Assembly: GCA_947168855.1 (NCBI GenBank)
Contig: CAMVNO010000003.1
Span: forward strand, 88,574-152,573
DNA length: 64,000 bases
From: an uncultured Clostridia bacterium
GTDB taxonomy: Bacteria > Bacillota > Clostridia > Christensenellales > CAG-138
Reading direction: 5' to 3'
Shown: one piece after another, positions 42,596-51,083 of the stretch
Position numbering within the stretch: position 1 is the first letter of the stretch
Layout: each line of letters opens with the position of its first letter
Program-made: the position numbers and the translations under genes
The notes under the pieces: generated by a model
Databases searched by the model: none
Seen by the model: only the letters and a program-made list of their open reading frames with translations
What the model was told of the DNA's origin: nothing

Positions 42596-43549
42596 ATGTG
42601 GGAATTCCTGGTATCCTTCATTCCGAGAGCCGTCATGCAGGGCATGCCGCTCTTGTACGGCAGCACCGGCGAGATCCTGACCGAAAAGGCGGGCAACCTG
42701 AACCTCGGTATTCCGGGCATCATGTATGTCGGTGCGATCTCCGGCGTCATCGGCGCGTTCTTCTATGAACAGGCGACGGTCGGCGCGGGACAGCCGATGG
42801 TCGGCATCCTGGCGGTGCTGATCCCGATGCTCTGCTGCCTGCTCGGGTCGTTCTTGATGGGGCTTCTGTACTGCTTCCTGACGGTCACGCTGCGCGCCAA
42901 TCAGAACGTTACGGGCCTTGCCATGACGATGTTTGGCGTCGGCTTCGGCAACTTCTTCGGGGGCTCTTTGATCAAGCTCGCGCACAGCGAGGTTCCGAGC
43001 CTGACGTTTGCTTCAACCTGCAACTTTTTCGGCGACGGCAAGCACCCCGGCTGGCTCGCGTATCTCGGCATCGGCATCGCGATCGTCGCATCGCTGTTCC
43101 TGCGGTTCACGCGGAAGGGCATGCAGCTGCGCGCCGTCGGCGAGAATCCCGCAACGGCGGATGCGGCGGGCATCAACGTAACCCGGTATAAGTACGTCGC
43201 AACGCTCGTGGGCAGCATGATCGCGGGGCTCGGCGGACTCTACTACGTCATGGAGTGCGCGCACGGCACCTGGGCAAACGAGGGCTTCGGCGACCGCGGC
43301 TGGCTTGCGATCGCGCTGGTCATCTTCACCACCTGGCGTCCGAGCATCAGCATCTTCGCGTCGATCCTGTTCGGCGGGCTCATCATTCTTTCCGAGCATC
43401 TCAGCCTGCCGCTCGGCGTCAAGGAGCTCTATAAGCTTGCGCCGTACGTGGTCACGCTGGTCGTGCTGATCATCGTCAGCCTGCGCAAGAAGCGCGAGAA
43501 CCTCCCGCCGCAAAGCCTCGGGCTTGCGTACTTCCGCGAAGAGCGCTGA
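42596..43549 (+). CDS. Nucleoside-type ABC transporter permease 2B
   Basis: The 317-residue membrane partner of permease 2A begins with GSTGEILTEKAGNLNLGIPG, the coupling loop is QLRAVGENPATADAAGIN, and the gene ends with a basic tail. GGGGGGTGTAAACGCT precedes the ATG. It closes the second complete importer and is followed by a terminator. Confidence 0.9.
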   Translation: MWEFLVSFIPRAVMQGMPLLYGSTGEILTEKAGNLNLGIPGIMYVGAISGVIGAFFYEQATVGAGQPMVGILAVLIPMLCCLLGSFLMGLLYCFLTVTLRANQNVTGLAMTMFGVGFGNFFGGSLIKLAHSEVPSLTFASTCNFFGDGKHPGWLAYLGIGIAIVASLFLRFTRKGMQLRAVGENPATADAAGINVTRYKYVATLVGSMIAGLGGLYYVMECAHGTWANEGFGDRGWLAIALVIFTTWRPSISIFASILFGGLIILSEHLSLPLGVKELYKLAPYVVTLVVLIIVSLRKKRENLPPQSLGLAYFREER

Positions 43550-43561
43550 ATCAAAACACTT

Positions 43562-43592
43562 CGGACCGTCCTTTGGGGCGGTCCTTTTTTTC
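43562..43592 (+). terminator. Terminator after permease 2B
   Basis: GGACCGtCC / GGgCGGTCC-type stem (one mismatch) with a long T-tail. Confidence 0.75.
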
Positions 43593-43668
43593 CGGGAAAA
43601 AAGTCCGAAAAAGTTCACAGGAAAAAAAGAGGAAATCGACCCGTGAACGTCGAATAAATAAATAGTTT

Positions 43669-43698
43669 CAGACAGAGGTTCCAAAAAACCTCTGTCTG
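43669..43698. repeat. Perfect 12-bp inverted repeat beside the tandem array
   Basis: CAGACAGAGGTT and AACCTCTGTCTG face each other across a 6-nt loop. Confidence 0.8.
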
Positions 43699-43702
43699 TA
43701 AG

Positions 43703-43833
43703 AAACAGGTTACTTATAATAAACAGATTACTTATAATAAACATTATAATAAACAGGTTAGTTATAATAAACAGGTTAGTTATAATAAACAGGTTAGTTA
43801 TAAGAAACAGGTTACTTATAAGAAACAGGTTTA
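43703..43833. repeat. AT-rich tandem array of an 18-bp unit
   Basis: Units of AAACAGGTTAGTTATAAT type start at 43703, 43721, 43751, 43769, 43787 and 43805, with a 12-bp shortened unit at 43739 and a partial unit at 43823. Variation is limited to the 7th, 11th and last bases. There are no spacers, so this is not a CRISPR. It lies between two convergent genes. Confidence 0.85.
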
Positions 43834-43840
43834 TTCAGAA

Positions 43841-43873
43841 AACGGCTTCCCCGAAGGAAAAGGGGAAGCCGTT
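43841..43873 (-). terminator. Terminator of the orphan minus-strand gene
   Basis: AACGGCTTCCCC / GGGGAAGCCGTT, a 12-bp stem located just after the stop at 43877 in transcription order. Confidence 0.65.
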
Positions 43874-43876
43874 CAA

Positions 43877-44467
43877 TCAATCCTGAAACTTGCTCAGCGA
43901 TTCGCCGCTCAGCCAGCGGGCAAGCTCCGGCGCGGTGTCGGGTACATTGACGGTCGTGAAGGTCGTGCGCTTCGGCACCATGCTCTCGGGATCGTCGCTT
44001 TCCGCCCAGACGACGCGCTGGAGGATCTTTTTGTCACAGCCGACCGGACCTTCGTCGGGCAGCTCGTCGATCTGCAGGATGATCGACGCGTGTTTCTGAT
44101 CCGAGCTCCAGCGCCCGAAATTGGTCGTGGGGCGTTTCCAGAGCCATTGCATCCGCTTTCCGCCGTCCTCCGACCGGACGCGCTTCAGATACCCGTTGCT
44201 GATGTCCTGTGTGCAGCGCATCAGCCAGACGACGTGGTAGCCGGCTTTCTGGAACAGCTCGCAGACGTCGAAGAACGCCGCCTGCATCAGAAGTCCGTCC
44301 TGCAGCATCATGGCGTTGTGCCCGACCAGCACGTAGGCGATCTCGGTCACGCCGTCGACGGTGACCGGCACGTTGCGGCATTCCGGAGGGAACAGGCTCT
44401 GCCATTGCGAGCGCCAGACCTCGTGCGCGGATTGGGTAAACGGTTTCTTTTTACGGAACAGACACAT
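43877..44467 (-). CDS. Hypothetical protein, 196 aa
   Basis: No family recognised. The product starts MCLFRKKKPFTQSAHEVW, is soluble, has mixed alpha/beta composition with many Trp (about 8) and an N-terminal basic patch. The middle contains EIAYVLVGHNAMMLQDGL and GYHVVWLMRCTQDIS. I start it at ATG 44467 because AGAGGGAATGCCT precedes it; thirteen more in-frame codons upstream lack a site. It follows the adenine deaminase gene after a 213-bp gap that contains the three-hairpin element copy B. Could be lineage specific. Confidence 0.6.
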   Translation of the reverse strand: MCLFRKKKPFTQSAHEVWRSQWQSLFPPECRNVPVTVDGVTEIAYVLVGHNAMMLQDGLLMQAAFFDVCELFQKAGYHVVWLMRCTQDISNGYLKRVRSEDGGKRMQWLWKRPTTNFGRWSSDQKHASIILQIDELPDEGPVGCDKKILQRVVWAESDDPESMVPKRTTFTTVNVPDTAPELARWLSGESLSKFQD

Positions 44468-44569
44468 AGGCATTCCCTCTTGTTGGATCATAAACAGAAT
44501 CGACAAATTTCAGGCGCGTTGAAAACGCGCGCGCGGATGCAGCGGGGGGAAGAACGAAGCAAAGATACG

Positions 44570-44688
44570 TCAAATTCGGCGACATGCGCGGCGAATTTGA
44601 CACCTTTCAGATCCCGCCGCTCGCATCATCCGCAGGATGATAGGCGGGATCTGCAAACCGGATTGTTGAAAACTTTGTTTTCAACAAT
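44570..44688 (-). ncRNA. Three-hairpin intergenic element, copy B
   Basis: Reading the minus strand: hairpin 0 ATTGTTGAAAAC/GTTTTCAACAAT (44688-44662, includes the stop of the adenine deaminase), hairpin 1 CAGATCCCGCC/GGCGGGATCTG (44653-44608) with inner stem ATCATCC/GGATGAT, and hairpin 2 TCAAATTCG/CGAATTTGA (44600-44570) around the same loop CCGCGCATGTCGC as copy A. It follows a gene's 3' end on the same strand, as does copy A. Confidence 0.45.
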
Positions 44689-46390
44689 GCGAATTGTACA
44701 GAAAACTCATTGTGCGGACGTCAAACAGCCCGCAGTCGGTGAGCCGCACCTCCGGAATGACCGGCAGCGCAAGGAACGAGAGCAGCACCAAAGGATCGCA
44801 GGCGTCGTCCGCGCCGAGCGCATGCGCCGCGGCAAGGAGCTCGCGCTGCTTTTCGAGAACGGTCTCCACCGGCGCGTCGCTCATCAGTCCGGCAACGGGC
44901 AGTTCCAAAAGCGCCTTGACCTCGCCGTGCGAGACGACCGTGAAGCCGCCGCCGCAGTTTTTCAGCGTTTCCGCGGCGAAGATCATGTCGCCGTCGTTGT
45001 CGCCGACGACCACGATGTTGTGCGAATCGTGCGCGACCGTTGCGGCGATCGCGCCGCCGGAGATATGCATGCCTTCGACAATGCCGACGCCGATGTGCCC
45101 GGTGGCGTGGTGGCGCTCGATGACCGCGAGCTTGTTGAGCCCGTCTCCGGGAACGAAATATCCGTTTTCGTCGGTCGGGACGATGCCGGTGACGAGCCGG
45201 GTCACGAGCTGGTGCGGAACGGTCTGGATCATCGGCATAAAGGCTTTCGCTTTGAGCCGGAGGTCGTCCGGACCGATCGGCGCGGCGTGAACGCTGTTTT
45301 TGACGCTCTCGGGAACCGCGGGGGAAGGGATCGGCGCGTTCGGGTCGATCAGCCTGCCGTTGGCAAAGACCGCTTTCGGCTCGATCGTGTGCAGGTCGTC
45401 GAACAGGATCAGGTTTGCGCGATATCCCGGCGCGATCGCACCGATGCGCCTGAGCCCGAAGGCGTTCGCCGTGTTGAGGGTCGCCATGCGGATCGCGTCG
45501 AGCGGGCGGATTCCGCGCGAGATCGCGGTGTTGACGATGTGGTTGATGTGCCCTTCGCTCCGGATGTTCTCGAGATGCTTGTCGTCGGTGCAGAAGCAGA
45601 TGCGGTCGGTGGGCAGTCCCTCCGAAACGATCCCGTCGAGCATCTCTTTGACGCCGTTCGCCGCCGAGCCCATGCGGATCAGGATCACCATGCCGTTTCT
45701 GAGCTTTTCCTTGAGCTCGGGGAAATTGGAGCATTCATGGTCGGTGCGCGGACCCGCGAGGCAGTAGGCGTTCAGCGCCTTTCCGGTCAGCATCGGCGCG
45801 TGTCCGTCGATCGGACGGTCGAAGAAGCATTGCAGCTTGAAGAGCATCTCCGGCGCGCACGACACGACCGAGGGGTAATCCATCACCTCGCCGAGCCCGA
45901 CCACGTTCGGCTCGTCCATGAACACGGCAAGGTCCTTTGCGGACAGCGAAGCGCCGCTGTGCTCGAACGGCGTTGCGGGCACGCAGGAGGGCAGCATGAA
46001 ATGAATGTCCAGCGGCAGGTTTTCGGAAAGCGCAAAGATTGCCTTCAGCCCTTCGCTTCCGGCGACGTTCGCGATCTCATGCGGGTCGGCGATGATCGAG
46101 GTCGTCCCCTTGGGCAGGATCACCTGCGCAAAAGAAGCGGGCGTGACCATCGAGCTTTCGATGTGTACATGCCCGTCGATGAACCCCGGCGCCAGATACG
46201 CGCCGTGAGCGTTGTATTCGTTTTCGCAGGAGAAGTTTCCGACGCCGATGACCGTATCGCCTGCGATCGCCACGTTCGTTTCCGTGATCTCGTCGGTAAA
46301 GACGTTGATCACGCGCGCATTGCGGATGACAAAGTCCGGTTTGCCCATAGAAGCCAACGGAATCAGCCGGGAAAGATCGCCTGCGTTCAT
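44681..46390 (-). CDS. ade: Adenine deaminase
   Basis: Converts adenine to hypoxanthine for purine salvage. The 569-residue protein has the amidohydrolase metal motif GFIDGHVHIESSM near residue 70, ADPHEIANVAG near residue 102, CTDDKHLENI near residue 268 and the family-specific C-terminal domain with AHDSHNIVVVGDND. GAGGGGACAGTTACC precedes the ATG. The neighbouring importer of likely nucleosides supports a salvage role. Confidence 0.95.
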   Translation of the reverse strand: MNAGDLSRLIPLASMGKPDFVIRNARVINVFTDEITETNVAIAGDTVIGVGNFSCENEYNAHGAYLAPGFIDGHVHIESSMVTPASFAQVILPKGTTSIIADPHEIANVAGSEGLKAIFALSENLPLDIHFMLPSCVPATPFEHSGASLSAKDLAVFMDEPNVVGLGEVMDYPSVVSCAPEMLFKLQCFFDRPIDGHAPMLTGKALNAYCLAGPRTDHECSNFPELKEKLRNGMVILIRMGSAANGVKEMLDGIVSEGLPTDRICFCTDDKHLENIRSEGHINHIVNTAISRGIRPLDAIRMATLNTANAFGLRRIGAIAPGYRANLILFDDLHTIEPKAVFANGRLIDPNAPIPSPAVPESVKNSVHAAPIGPDDLRLKAKAFMPMIQTVPHQLVTRLVTGIVPTDENGYFVPGDGLNKLAVIERHHATGHIGVGIVEGMHISGGAIAATVAHDSHNIVVVGDNDGDMIFAAETLKNCGGGFTVVSHGEVKALLELPVAGLMSDAPVETVLEKQRELLAAAHALGADDACDPLVLLSFLALPVIPEVRLTDCGLFDVRTMSFLYNSHC

Positions 46391-46423
46391 GGTAACTGTC
46401 CCCTCGTTTCATATATTTTATTC

Positions 46424-46452
46424 AGTATACCACAATCTTTTGCAGGAGTAAA
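46424..46452 (-). promoter_or_regulatory. Promoter of the adenine deaminase gene
   Basis: Minus strand TTTACT, 17-bp spacer ending TGG, TATACT (46429-46424): extended -10. Confidence 0.65.
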
Positions 46453-46455
46453 TCC

Positions 46456-46848
46456 TCAAAGCAGATTATTCCACGAAAAAAGTTCAATCCCTTCAATGCG
46501 CACAAGGACGGAGCGCGCTTCGGCAAGCGCCTCCGCCGCCGCGCCCGGATCGTTTGCGCGCACGGCGCAGTCCGCGACTGCGGCGCATGCGTCGAGCGCG
46601 TCGATGCTCGCGTGGTTCAGAAAGCGCTCAAGGACCGGCATCCGCTCGCGCACGAGCGCAAAAAGCGCGGCGCAGTACGGCGCTGCGGCGTCCGGATCGC
46701 CCGAAAGGAGCGCGTTTTCCGCCTTGTCGATCAGATCGTTCGCCTGCGCGGAAAACCGGCTTAAAATCGCGGAGGGAAGCAGAAACAGCAGCACAAGGAA
46801 GCAGCAAATCAGGATCGTCATCGCTGCGCGGAAGATCGAAAAGCCCAC
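46456..46848 (-). CDS. DUF4363-like membrane-anchored protein
   Basis: The 130-residue protein has one N-terminal membrane helix (about residues 8-26) and an Ala/Leu-rich helical remainder. It lies 9 bp behind a DUF421 gene; DUF421-DUF4363 pairs are frequent in Clostridia, which is the main basis for the name. GTG start at 46848, preceded by AGGAGGAACT. Function unknown. Confidence 0.7.
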   Translation of the reverse strand: MGFSIFRAAMTILICCFLVLLFLLPSAILSRFSAQANDLIDKAENALLSGDPDAAAPYCAALFALVRERMPVLERFLNHASIDALDACAAVADCAVRANDPGAAAEALAEARSVLVRIEGIELFSWNNLL

Positions 46849-46857
46849 AGTTCCTCC

Positions 46858-47595
46858 TTATCCTTCGGAAAAGCTCAGCACGCGGCTCCGGTTTTTGCGG
46901 TCGAGCTGGACGTGCAGCTCGCCGTCGCCGTTCATCTGCGCAAAGAAGATGTTCTTGAGCGCCAATCCGTTCTTTTTCAGCATCGTTTCCACGTCCTTTT
47001 TTGTCAGGTGCAGCGTTTCAAGCCCGCTCTTCTGGATCTTTCCTTCGAGGATCAGAAGATGCGAAAGCGCTGCGGAACCCGGCTCGAGCCCGAGCTCGCG
47101 CTTGTTCGGCTGCTGAAACGCCGCCTTTTCGAGCACGCTCACGGTGCCGTTCGTTTCGAGGATCGCGTAGGCGACCTCGCCGACGTCGAAGATATCCTTC
47201 GATCGCAGGCTGTCCAGAAGGTCGCGCACGGTGTAGTTCGTGCGCTGCATGATCTTCTCCTGCAAAACGCCGTCAAGGATCAGAATCTGCGGCGTTCCGC
47301 ACACAAGACGCCGGATCGCGGAGGATTTCAGGCACAGCTTTGCAAGCAGCTGCTGCACAAGGTACAGGGCGAGGATCGGCACGACGCTGTACAGCAGCGG
47401 GATGTCCGTGTCCGCGATCGCCGTGCTCGCAAGATCGGCGATGATCAGCGTCATCAGCAGGTCGTACGGCTGCAGATCGCTCACCTGACGCTTTCCGGTG
47501 AGCCGCAGCACGAGCAGTACGAAAAGGTCTAAAAAGACCGCGCGCAAAAAGAGTGTCAGCATACGCAAAGGATGTGCCAAAACACCGAAAATCAT
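46858..47595 (-). CDS. DUF421 (YetF/YcaP) family membrane protein
   Basis: 245 residues: membrane helices in the first third, the family signature LRLTGKRQVSDLQPYDLLMTLIIADLA, then a soluble domain with RDLLDSLRSKDIFDVGEVAYAI. The family includes spore and stress-related YetF/YdfR proteins of uncertain function. The true start may be the Met 11 residues in (47562), which matches family N-termini better; neither start has a ribosome site. Divergent from the decarboxylase operon. Confidence 0.85.
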   Translation of the reverse strand: MIFGVLAHPLRMLTLFLRAVFLDLFVLLVLRLTGKRQVSDLQPYDLLMTLIIADLASTAIADTDIPLLYSVVPILALYLVQQLLAKLCLKSSAIRRLVCGTPQILILDGVLQEKIMQRTNYTVRDLLDSLRSKDIFDVGEVAYAILETNGTVSVLEKAAFQQPNKRELGLEPGSAALSHLLILEGKIQKSGLETLHLTKKDVETMLKKNGLALKNIFFAQMNGDGELHVQLDRKNRSRVLSFSEG

Positions 47596-47606
47596 GCGCG
47601 GGGGAA

Positions 47607-47635
47607 TTGACTTATGGCGAAAAAGATTATATACT
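47607..47635 (+). promoter_or_regulatory. Promoter of the sodium-pump decarboxylase operon
   Basis: TTGACT (47607-47612), 17-bp spacer, TATACT (47630-47635). On the other strand TATAAT (47631-47626) could be the -10 of the divergent DUF421 gene, so the two -10 boxes overlap. Confidence 0.75.
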
Positions 47636-47732
47636 GATAATGTCCCATAAAATGGGGAATAGGTTTATTTGTCGAATATGATAATAAAAGAGAACGGATT
47701 GTTGTATTTCCGGAAGAATGGAGGTTTGGAGT

Positions 47733-48032
47733 ATGTCGTTTGAAGGTGGAGCGGCGGCAACGTCGACGCTGATCACGTTCCTGCTGGGACTCGGGATCGT
47801 CTTCATCGGACTGGTTGCGCTGATCGTGATCATCAAGATCATGGGCGCGATCATGCGCGGCGTGGGCAGAAAGGAACCGGCGCCGGTCAGGGAATCCGCG
47901 CCGGAGGAAAAGCCGGTTGAGCCGCAGGGCGATCTCGGCGAGATCAAGGCGGCCGCGGCGGCGGCGATCGCGACCGTACTGGGCGAAAGCGTCGGCGGGA
48001 TCCGGATTGTATCGTTTCATAAAGTGGATTGA
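47733..48032 (+). CDS. OadG-family small subunit of a Na+ pump decarboxylase
   Basis: The 99-residue protein has one membrane helix near the N-terminus (STLITFLLGLGIVFIGLVAL), a Pro/Glu-rich hinge and a cytosolic end EIKAAAAAAIATVLGE. It matches OadG/gamma-type subunits that bridge the membrane beta subunit and carboxyltransferase. GGAGGTTTGGAGT precedes the ATG. First gene of the operon. Confidence 0.8.
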   Translation: MSFEGGAAATSTLITFLLGLGIVFIGLVALIVIIKIMGAIMRGVGRKEPAPVRESAPEEKPVEPQGDLGEIKAAAAAAIATVLGESVGGIRIVSFHKVD

Positions 48033-48050
48033 AAGAAGGGGGAAGAAATC

Positions 48051-48386
48051 ATGCGTAAATTTTTGATCAATGTCAACGGAACCAGATATGAAGTAGAGGT
48101 CGAGGAACTCGACGCGAACGCCGTGGCGCAGGCGCCGAAGGCGGAACCCATCAAGGCGGCGGCAGCAGGCGCAGGCACCGAGGTCAGAAGCCCGATGCCC
48201 GGCAACATCCTGCAGGTCAACGTCAACCCCGGCGACGTCGTCAAGGAAGGGCAGCAGCTGATGATCCTCGAAGCCATGAAGATGGAAAACGAGATCCTTG
48301 CGCCGTGCGCGGGCAAGATCGCGTCCATCGGCGTTGCCAAGGGTTCTTCGGTCGAAAGCGGCGCGCTTCTGTGCACCATCGCCTGA
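48051..48386 (+). CDS. Biotin carboxyl carrier protein of the decarboxylase
   Basis: 111 residues with an Ala/Pro-rich hinge (about 27-42) and a biotinyl domain; biotin would attach at Lys in LEAMKMENEI (near residue 77). It moves the carboxyl group from the carboxyltransferase to the membrane pump. GAAAGAAGGGGGAAGAAATC precedes the ATG. Confidence 0.93.
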   Translation: MRKFLINVNGTRYEVEVEELDANAVAQAPKAEPIKAAAAGAGTEVRSPMPGNILQVNVNPGDVVKEGQQLMILEAMKMENEILAPCAGKIASIGVAKGSSVESGALLCTIA

Positions 48387-48398
48387 TCGGGGGCGCCT

Positions 48399-49634
48399 AT
48401 GGAAGCCATTTGGGAAACCGTTTCCGAGTTCTTCTCCGGATCGGGCTTTGCCCGGTTCTTTGAGGGGGACAACTGGAAATGCCTGATCATGATCGCGATC
48501 GCCTGCGTGCTTTTATACCTTGCGATCGTCAAGAAGTTCGAGCCGCTGCTGCTCGTTCCGATCGCGTTCGGCATGCTTCTCACAAACCTGCCCGGCGCGG
48601 GTCTGTTCCATGAGGAGCTGTTCGGGCTCGGCGCGAACAACGCCGAACAGGGCGTGATCCAGTGGGCAAGCTTAGGCGATATCCATAAGACCGGACTGCT
48701 CGATTATCTGTATCTCGGCGTCAAGCTCGGCATCTATCCGTGCCTCATTTTCATGGGCGTCGGCGCGATGACGGACTTCGGTCCGTTGATCGCGAATCCG
48801 AAGAGCCTGATCCTCGGCGCGGCGGCGCAGCTCGGCATCTACATCGCGTTCGCGCTGTCCATCGTCGCGTTCCAGTGGATCCCGACCGACGGCACGCCGC
48901 TCCAGAACATTGCGGCGTCCATCGGCATCATCGGCGGCGCGGACGGTCCGACGGCGATCCTCGTCACCTCGCGGCTCGCACCGAGCTATCTCGGACCGAT
49001 CGCGGTTGCGGCGTATTCGTACATGGCGCTGGTGCCGGTCATTCAGCCGCCGTTTATGAAGCTTCTGACCACCAAAAAAGAGCGGCAGATCGTCATGGCG
49101 CAGCTGCGTCCGGTCTCGCAGACCGAAAAGATCCTGTTCCCGATCGTGGTCACGATCTTCGTCGCGCTGCTGGTTCCCTCCGCGGCGCCTTTGGTCGGCT
49201 GCCTGATGCTCGGCAACCTCTTCAAGGAATCCGGCGTCACCGAGCGCCTTTCAAAGACCGTGCAGAACGAGCTCTGCAACATCGTCACGATCTTCCTCGG
49301 CGTGTGCGTCGGCGCGACGGCGACGGGCACGACGTTTTTGCAGCTGTCCACGCTGGTCATCATTGCGCTGGGCATTGTCGCGTTCATCGGCGGCACCTGC
49401 GGCGGCGTCCTGCTGGCGAAGATCATGAACCTGTTCTTAAAGCAGAAGATCAACCCGCTGATCGGCTCCGCGGGCGTGTCCGCCGTTCCGATGGCGGCGC
49501 GTGTTTCGCAGGTCGTCGGTCAGAAGGAAAATCCGAAGAACTTCCTGCTGATGCACGCAATGGGTCCCAACGTGGCGGGCGTCATCGGCTCGGCGATCGC
49601 GGCGGGCGTGTTCCTGTCGCTGTTCGGACATTAA
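48399..49634 (+). CDS. oadB: Na+-translocating decarboxylase beta subunit
   Basis: The 411-residue polytopic membrane protein decarboxylates carboxybiotin and exports Na+. Family signatures include FLIFMGVGAMTDFGPLI (as LIFMGVGAMTDFGPLI), ASIGIIGGADGPTAI with the Asp of the ion path, and GSAGVSAVPMAARVSQ near the C-terminus. It could belong to an oxaloacetate or methylmalonyl-CoA pump; the alpha subunit next door favours oxaloacetate. Confidence 0.92.
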   Translation: MEAIWETVSEFFSGSGFARFFEGDNWKCLIMIAIACVLLYLAIVKKFEPLLLVPIAFGMLLTNLPGAGLFHEELFGLGANNAEQGVIQWASLGDIHKTGLLDYLYLGVKLGIYPCLIFMGVGAMTDFGPLIANPKSLILGAAAQLGIYIAFALSIVAFQWIPTDGTPLQNIAASIGIIGGADGPTAILVTSRLAPSYLGPIAVAAYSYMALVPVIQPPFMKLLTTKKERQIVMAQLRPVSQTEKILFPIVVTIFVALLVPSAAPLVGCLMLGNLFKESGVTERLSKTVQNELCNIVTIFLGVCVGATATGTTFLQLSTLVIIALGIVAFIGGTCGGVLLAKIMNLFLKQKINPLIGSAGVSAVPMAARVSQVVGQKENPKNFLLMHAMGPNVAGVIGSAIAAGVFLSLFGH

Positions 49635-49646
49635 GGAGGATCGCAC

Positions 49647-51083
49647 ATGGGAAAACTCTACGTTACCGATACCATCCTGCGTGACGCGCATCAGTCGCTT
49701 GCCGCGACGCGCATGACCACGAAGGAAATGCTGCCCGCCTGCGAAATGCTCGACGCGATCGGCTACTGGTCGCTCGAGGTCTGGGGCGGCGCAACGTTCG
49801 ATTCCTGCCTCCGGTACCTCAACGAGGATCCGTGGGAGCGTCTTCGCACGCTCCGGAAAGCGCTGCCGAACACGAGACTGCAGATGCTGTTCCGCGGACA
49901 GAACATCCTGGGCTACAAGCACTACGCGGACGACGTCGTCGAGCAGTTCTGCCGCAAGGCGATCGAAAACGGCATCGACGTGATCCGCATCTTCGACGCG
50001 CTGAACGATCCCCGTAACCTCGAAGCCGCGATCAAATACACCAAGAAATACGGCGGCTTCTGCGAGGCGGCGATCTCCTACACGACCTCGCCGGTACACA
50101 GCGAAGAGTATTTCGTGAAGCTCAGTAAGGAGCTTGCGCAGATGGGCGCGGATTCGATCTGCATCAAGGACATGGCGAATCTTCTGCTCCCGTACGACGC
50201 ATACTCTCTGGTGAAGAAGCTCAAAGCCGAGGTCGACGTGCCGATCCACCTGCACACGCACAACACGACCGGCACGGGCGACATGGTGCTTTTGAAGGCT
50301 TCCGAAGCGGGCGTCGACATTGTCGATACCGCGCTCAGTCCTCTGGGCAACGGCACGTCCCAGCCCGCGACCGAATCGCTCGTGGCAACGCTCAAGGGCA
50401 CCGAGCGCGACACGGGGCTGGACCTCAACGCGCTTTCGGAATGCGCCAAGTATTTCCGTCAGGTGTACGAGCGCTTGAAGCAGGACGGACTGATCTCCGA
50501 CAAGTCCCTGCGCGTCGACACGAACACGCTCTTATATCAGGTTCCGGGCGGCATGCTTTCGAACCTCATCAAGCAGCTTCGCGACGCGGGCGCGGAGGAT
50601 AAGTATTACGACGTGCTTGCGGAGATCCCGCGGGTCAGAAAGGACTTCGGTTATCCGCCGCTCGTGACGCCCACGAGCCAGATCGTCGGCACGCAGGCGG
50701 TGTTCAACGTGCTCGTCGGAAGATACAAGACCTTCCCGAACAACAGTAAGGCGGTCCTGCGCGGCGAATACGGCATGCTTCCGGGACCGGTCAACGAGGA
50801 AGTGCGCAGGATGGCGATCGGCGATGAGAAGGTCGTTACCTGCCGTCCGGCGGACCTTCTGGAACCGGAGCTTGAAAAATACCGTGCGGAGCTCGGCGAC
50901 CGCGCAAGGAGCGAAGAGGACGTTTTAAGCTACGCACTGCTGCCGCAGGTCGCGATGAAATATTTCGACTGGCGCGACGAGCAGGAGAAAAAGGCGTCGG
51001 AGCCGGAGCCGGCTCCCGTACAGGCGCCCGTTGCCGACCCGAACGCGGTCCGCGAATTCTATGTGGAGGATCTCAGCGTCTGA
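49647..51083 (+). CDS. oadA: Oxaloacetate decarboxylase alpha / pyruvate carboxylase B-type carboxyltransferase
   Basis: 478 residues. The HMGL-like TIM barrel has VTDTILRDAHQSLAATRMT at the start, QMLFRGQNILGYKHYADD (near 72), IKDMANLL with the catalytic Lys (near 173) and LHTHNTTGTGD with metal-binding His (near 203), followed by the PYC_OADA domain. No biotin domain is fused; the separate carrier in this operon serves it. AAGGAGGATCGCAC precedes the ATG. Overall reaction: oxaloacetate to pyruvate and CO2 coupled to Na+ export. Confidence 0.93.
   Translation: MGKLYVTDTILRDAHQSLAATRMTTKEMLPACEMLDAIGYWSLEVWGGATFDSCLRYLNEDPWERLRTLRKALPNTRLQMLFRGQNILGYKHYADDVVEQFCRKAIENGIDVIRIFDALNDPRNLEAAIKYTKKYGGFCEAAISYTTSPVHSEEYFVKLSKELAQMGADSICIKDMANLLLPYDAYSLVKKLKAEVDVPIHLHTHNTTGTGDMVLLKASEAGVDIVDTALSPLGNGTSQPATESLVATLKGTERDTGLDLNALSECAKYFRQVYERLKQDGLISDKSLRVDTNTLLYQVPGGMLSNLIKQLRDAGAEDKYYDVLAEIPRVRKDFGYPPLVTPTSQIVGTQAVFNVLVGRYKTFPNNSKAVLRGEYGMLPGPVNEEVRRMAIGDEKVVTCRPADLLEPELEKYRAELGDRARSEEDVLSYALLPQVAMKYFDWRDEQEKKASEPEPAPVQAPVADPNAVREFYVEDLSV

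Noticed and set aside
43703..43833. CRISPR array
   Set aside because: The 18-bp units abut each other without spacers and no cas genes are present.
46391..46455. Purine riboswitch upstream of adenine deaminase
   Set aside because: The predicted leader is only about 25-30 nt, too short for such an aptamer.
44090..47116. 1008-codon plus-strand frame antisense to adenine deaminase and its neighbours
   Set aside because: Shadow frame created by GC-rich codon bias; the minus-strand genes carry family motifs.
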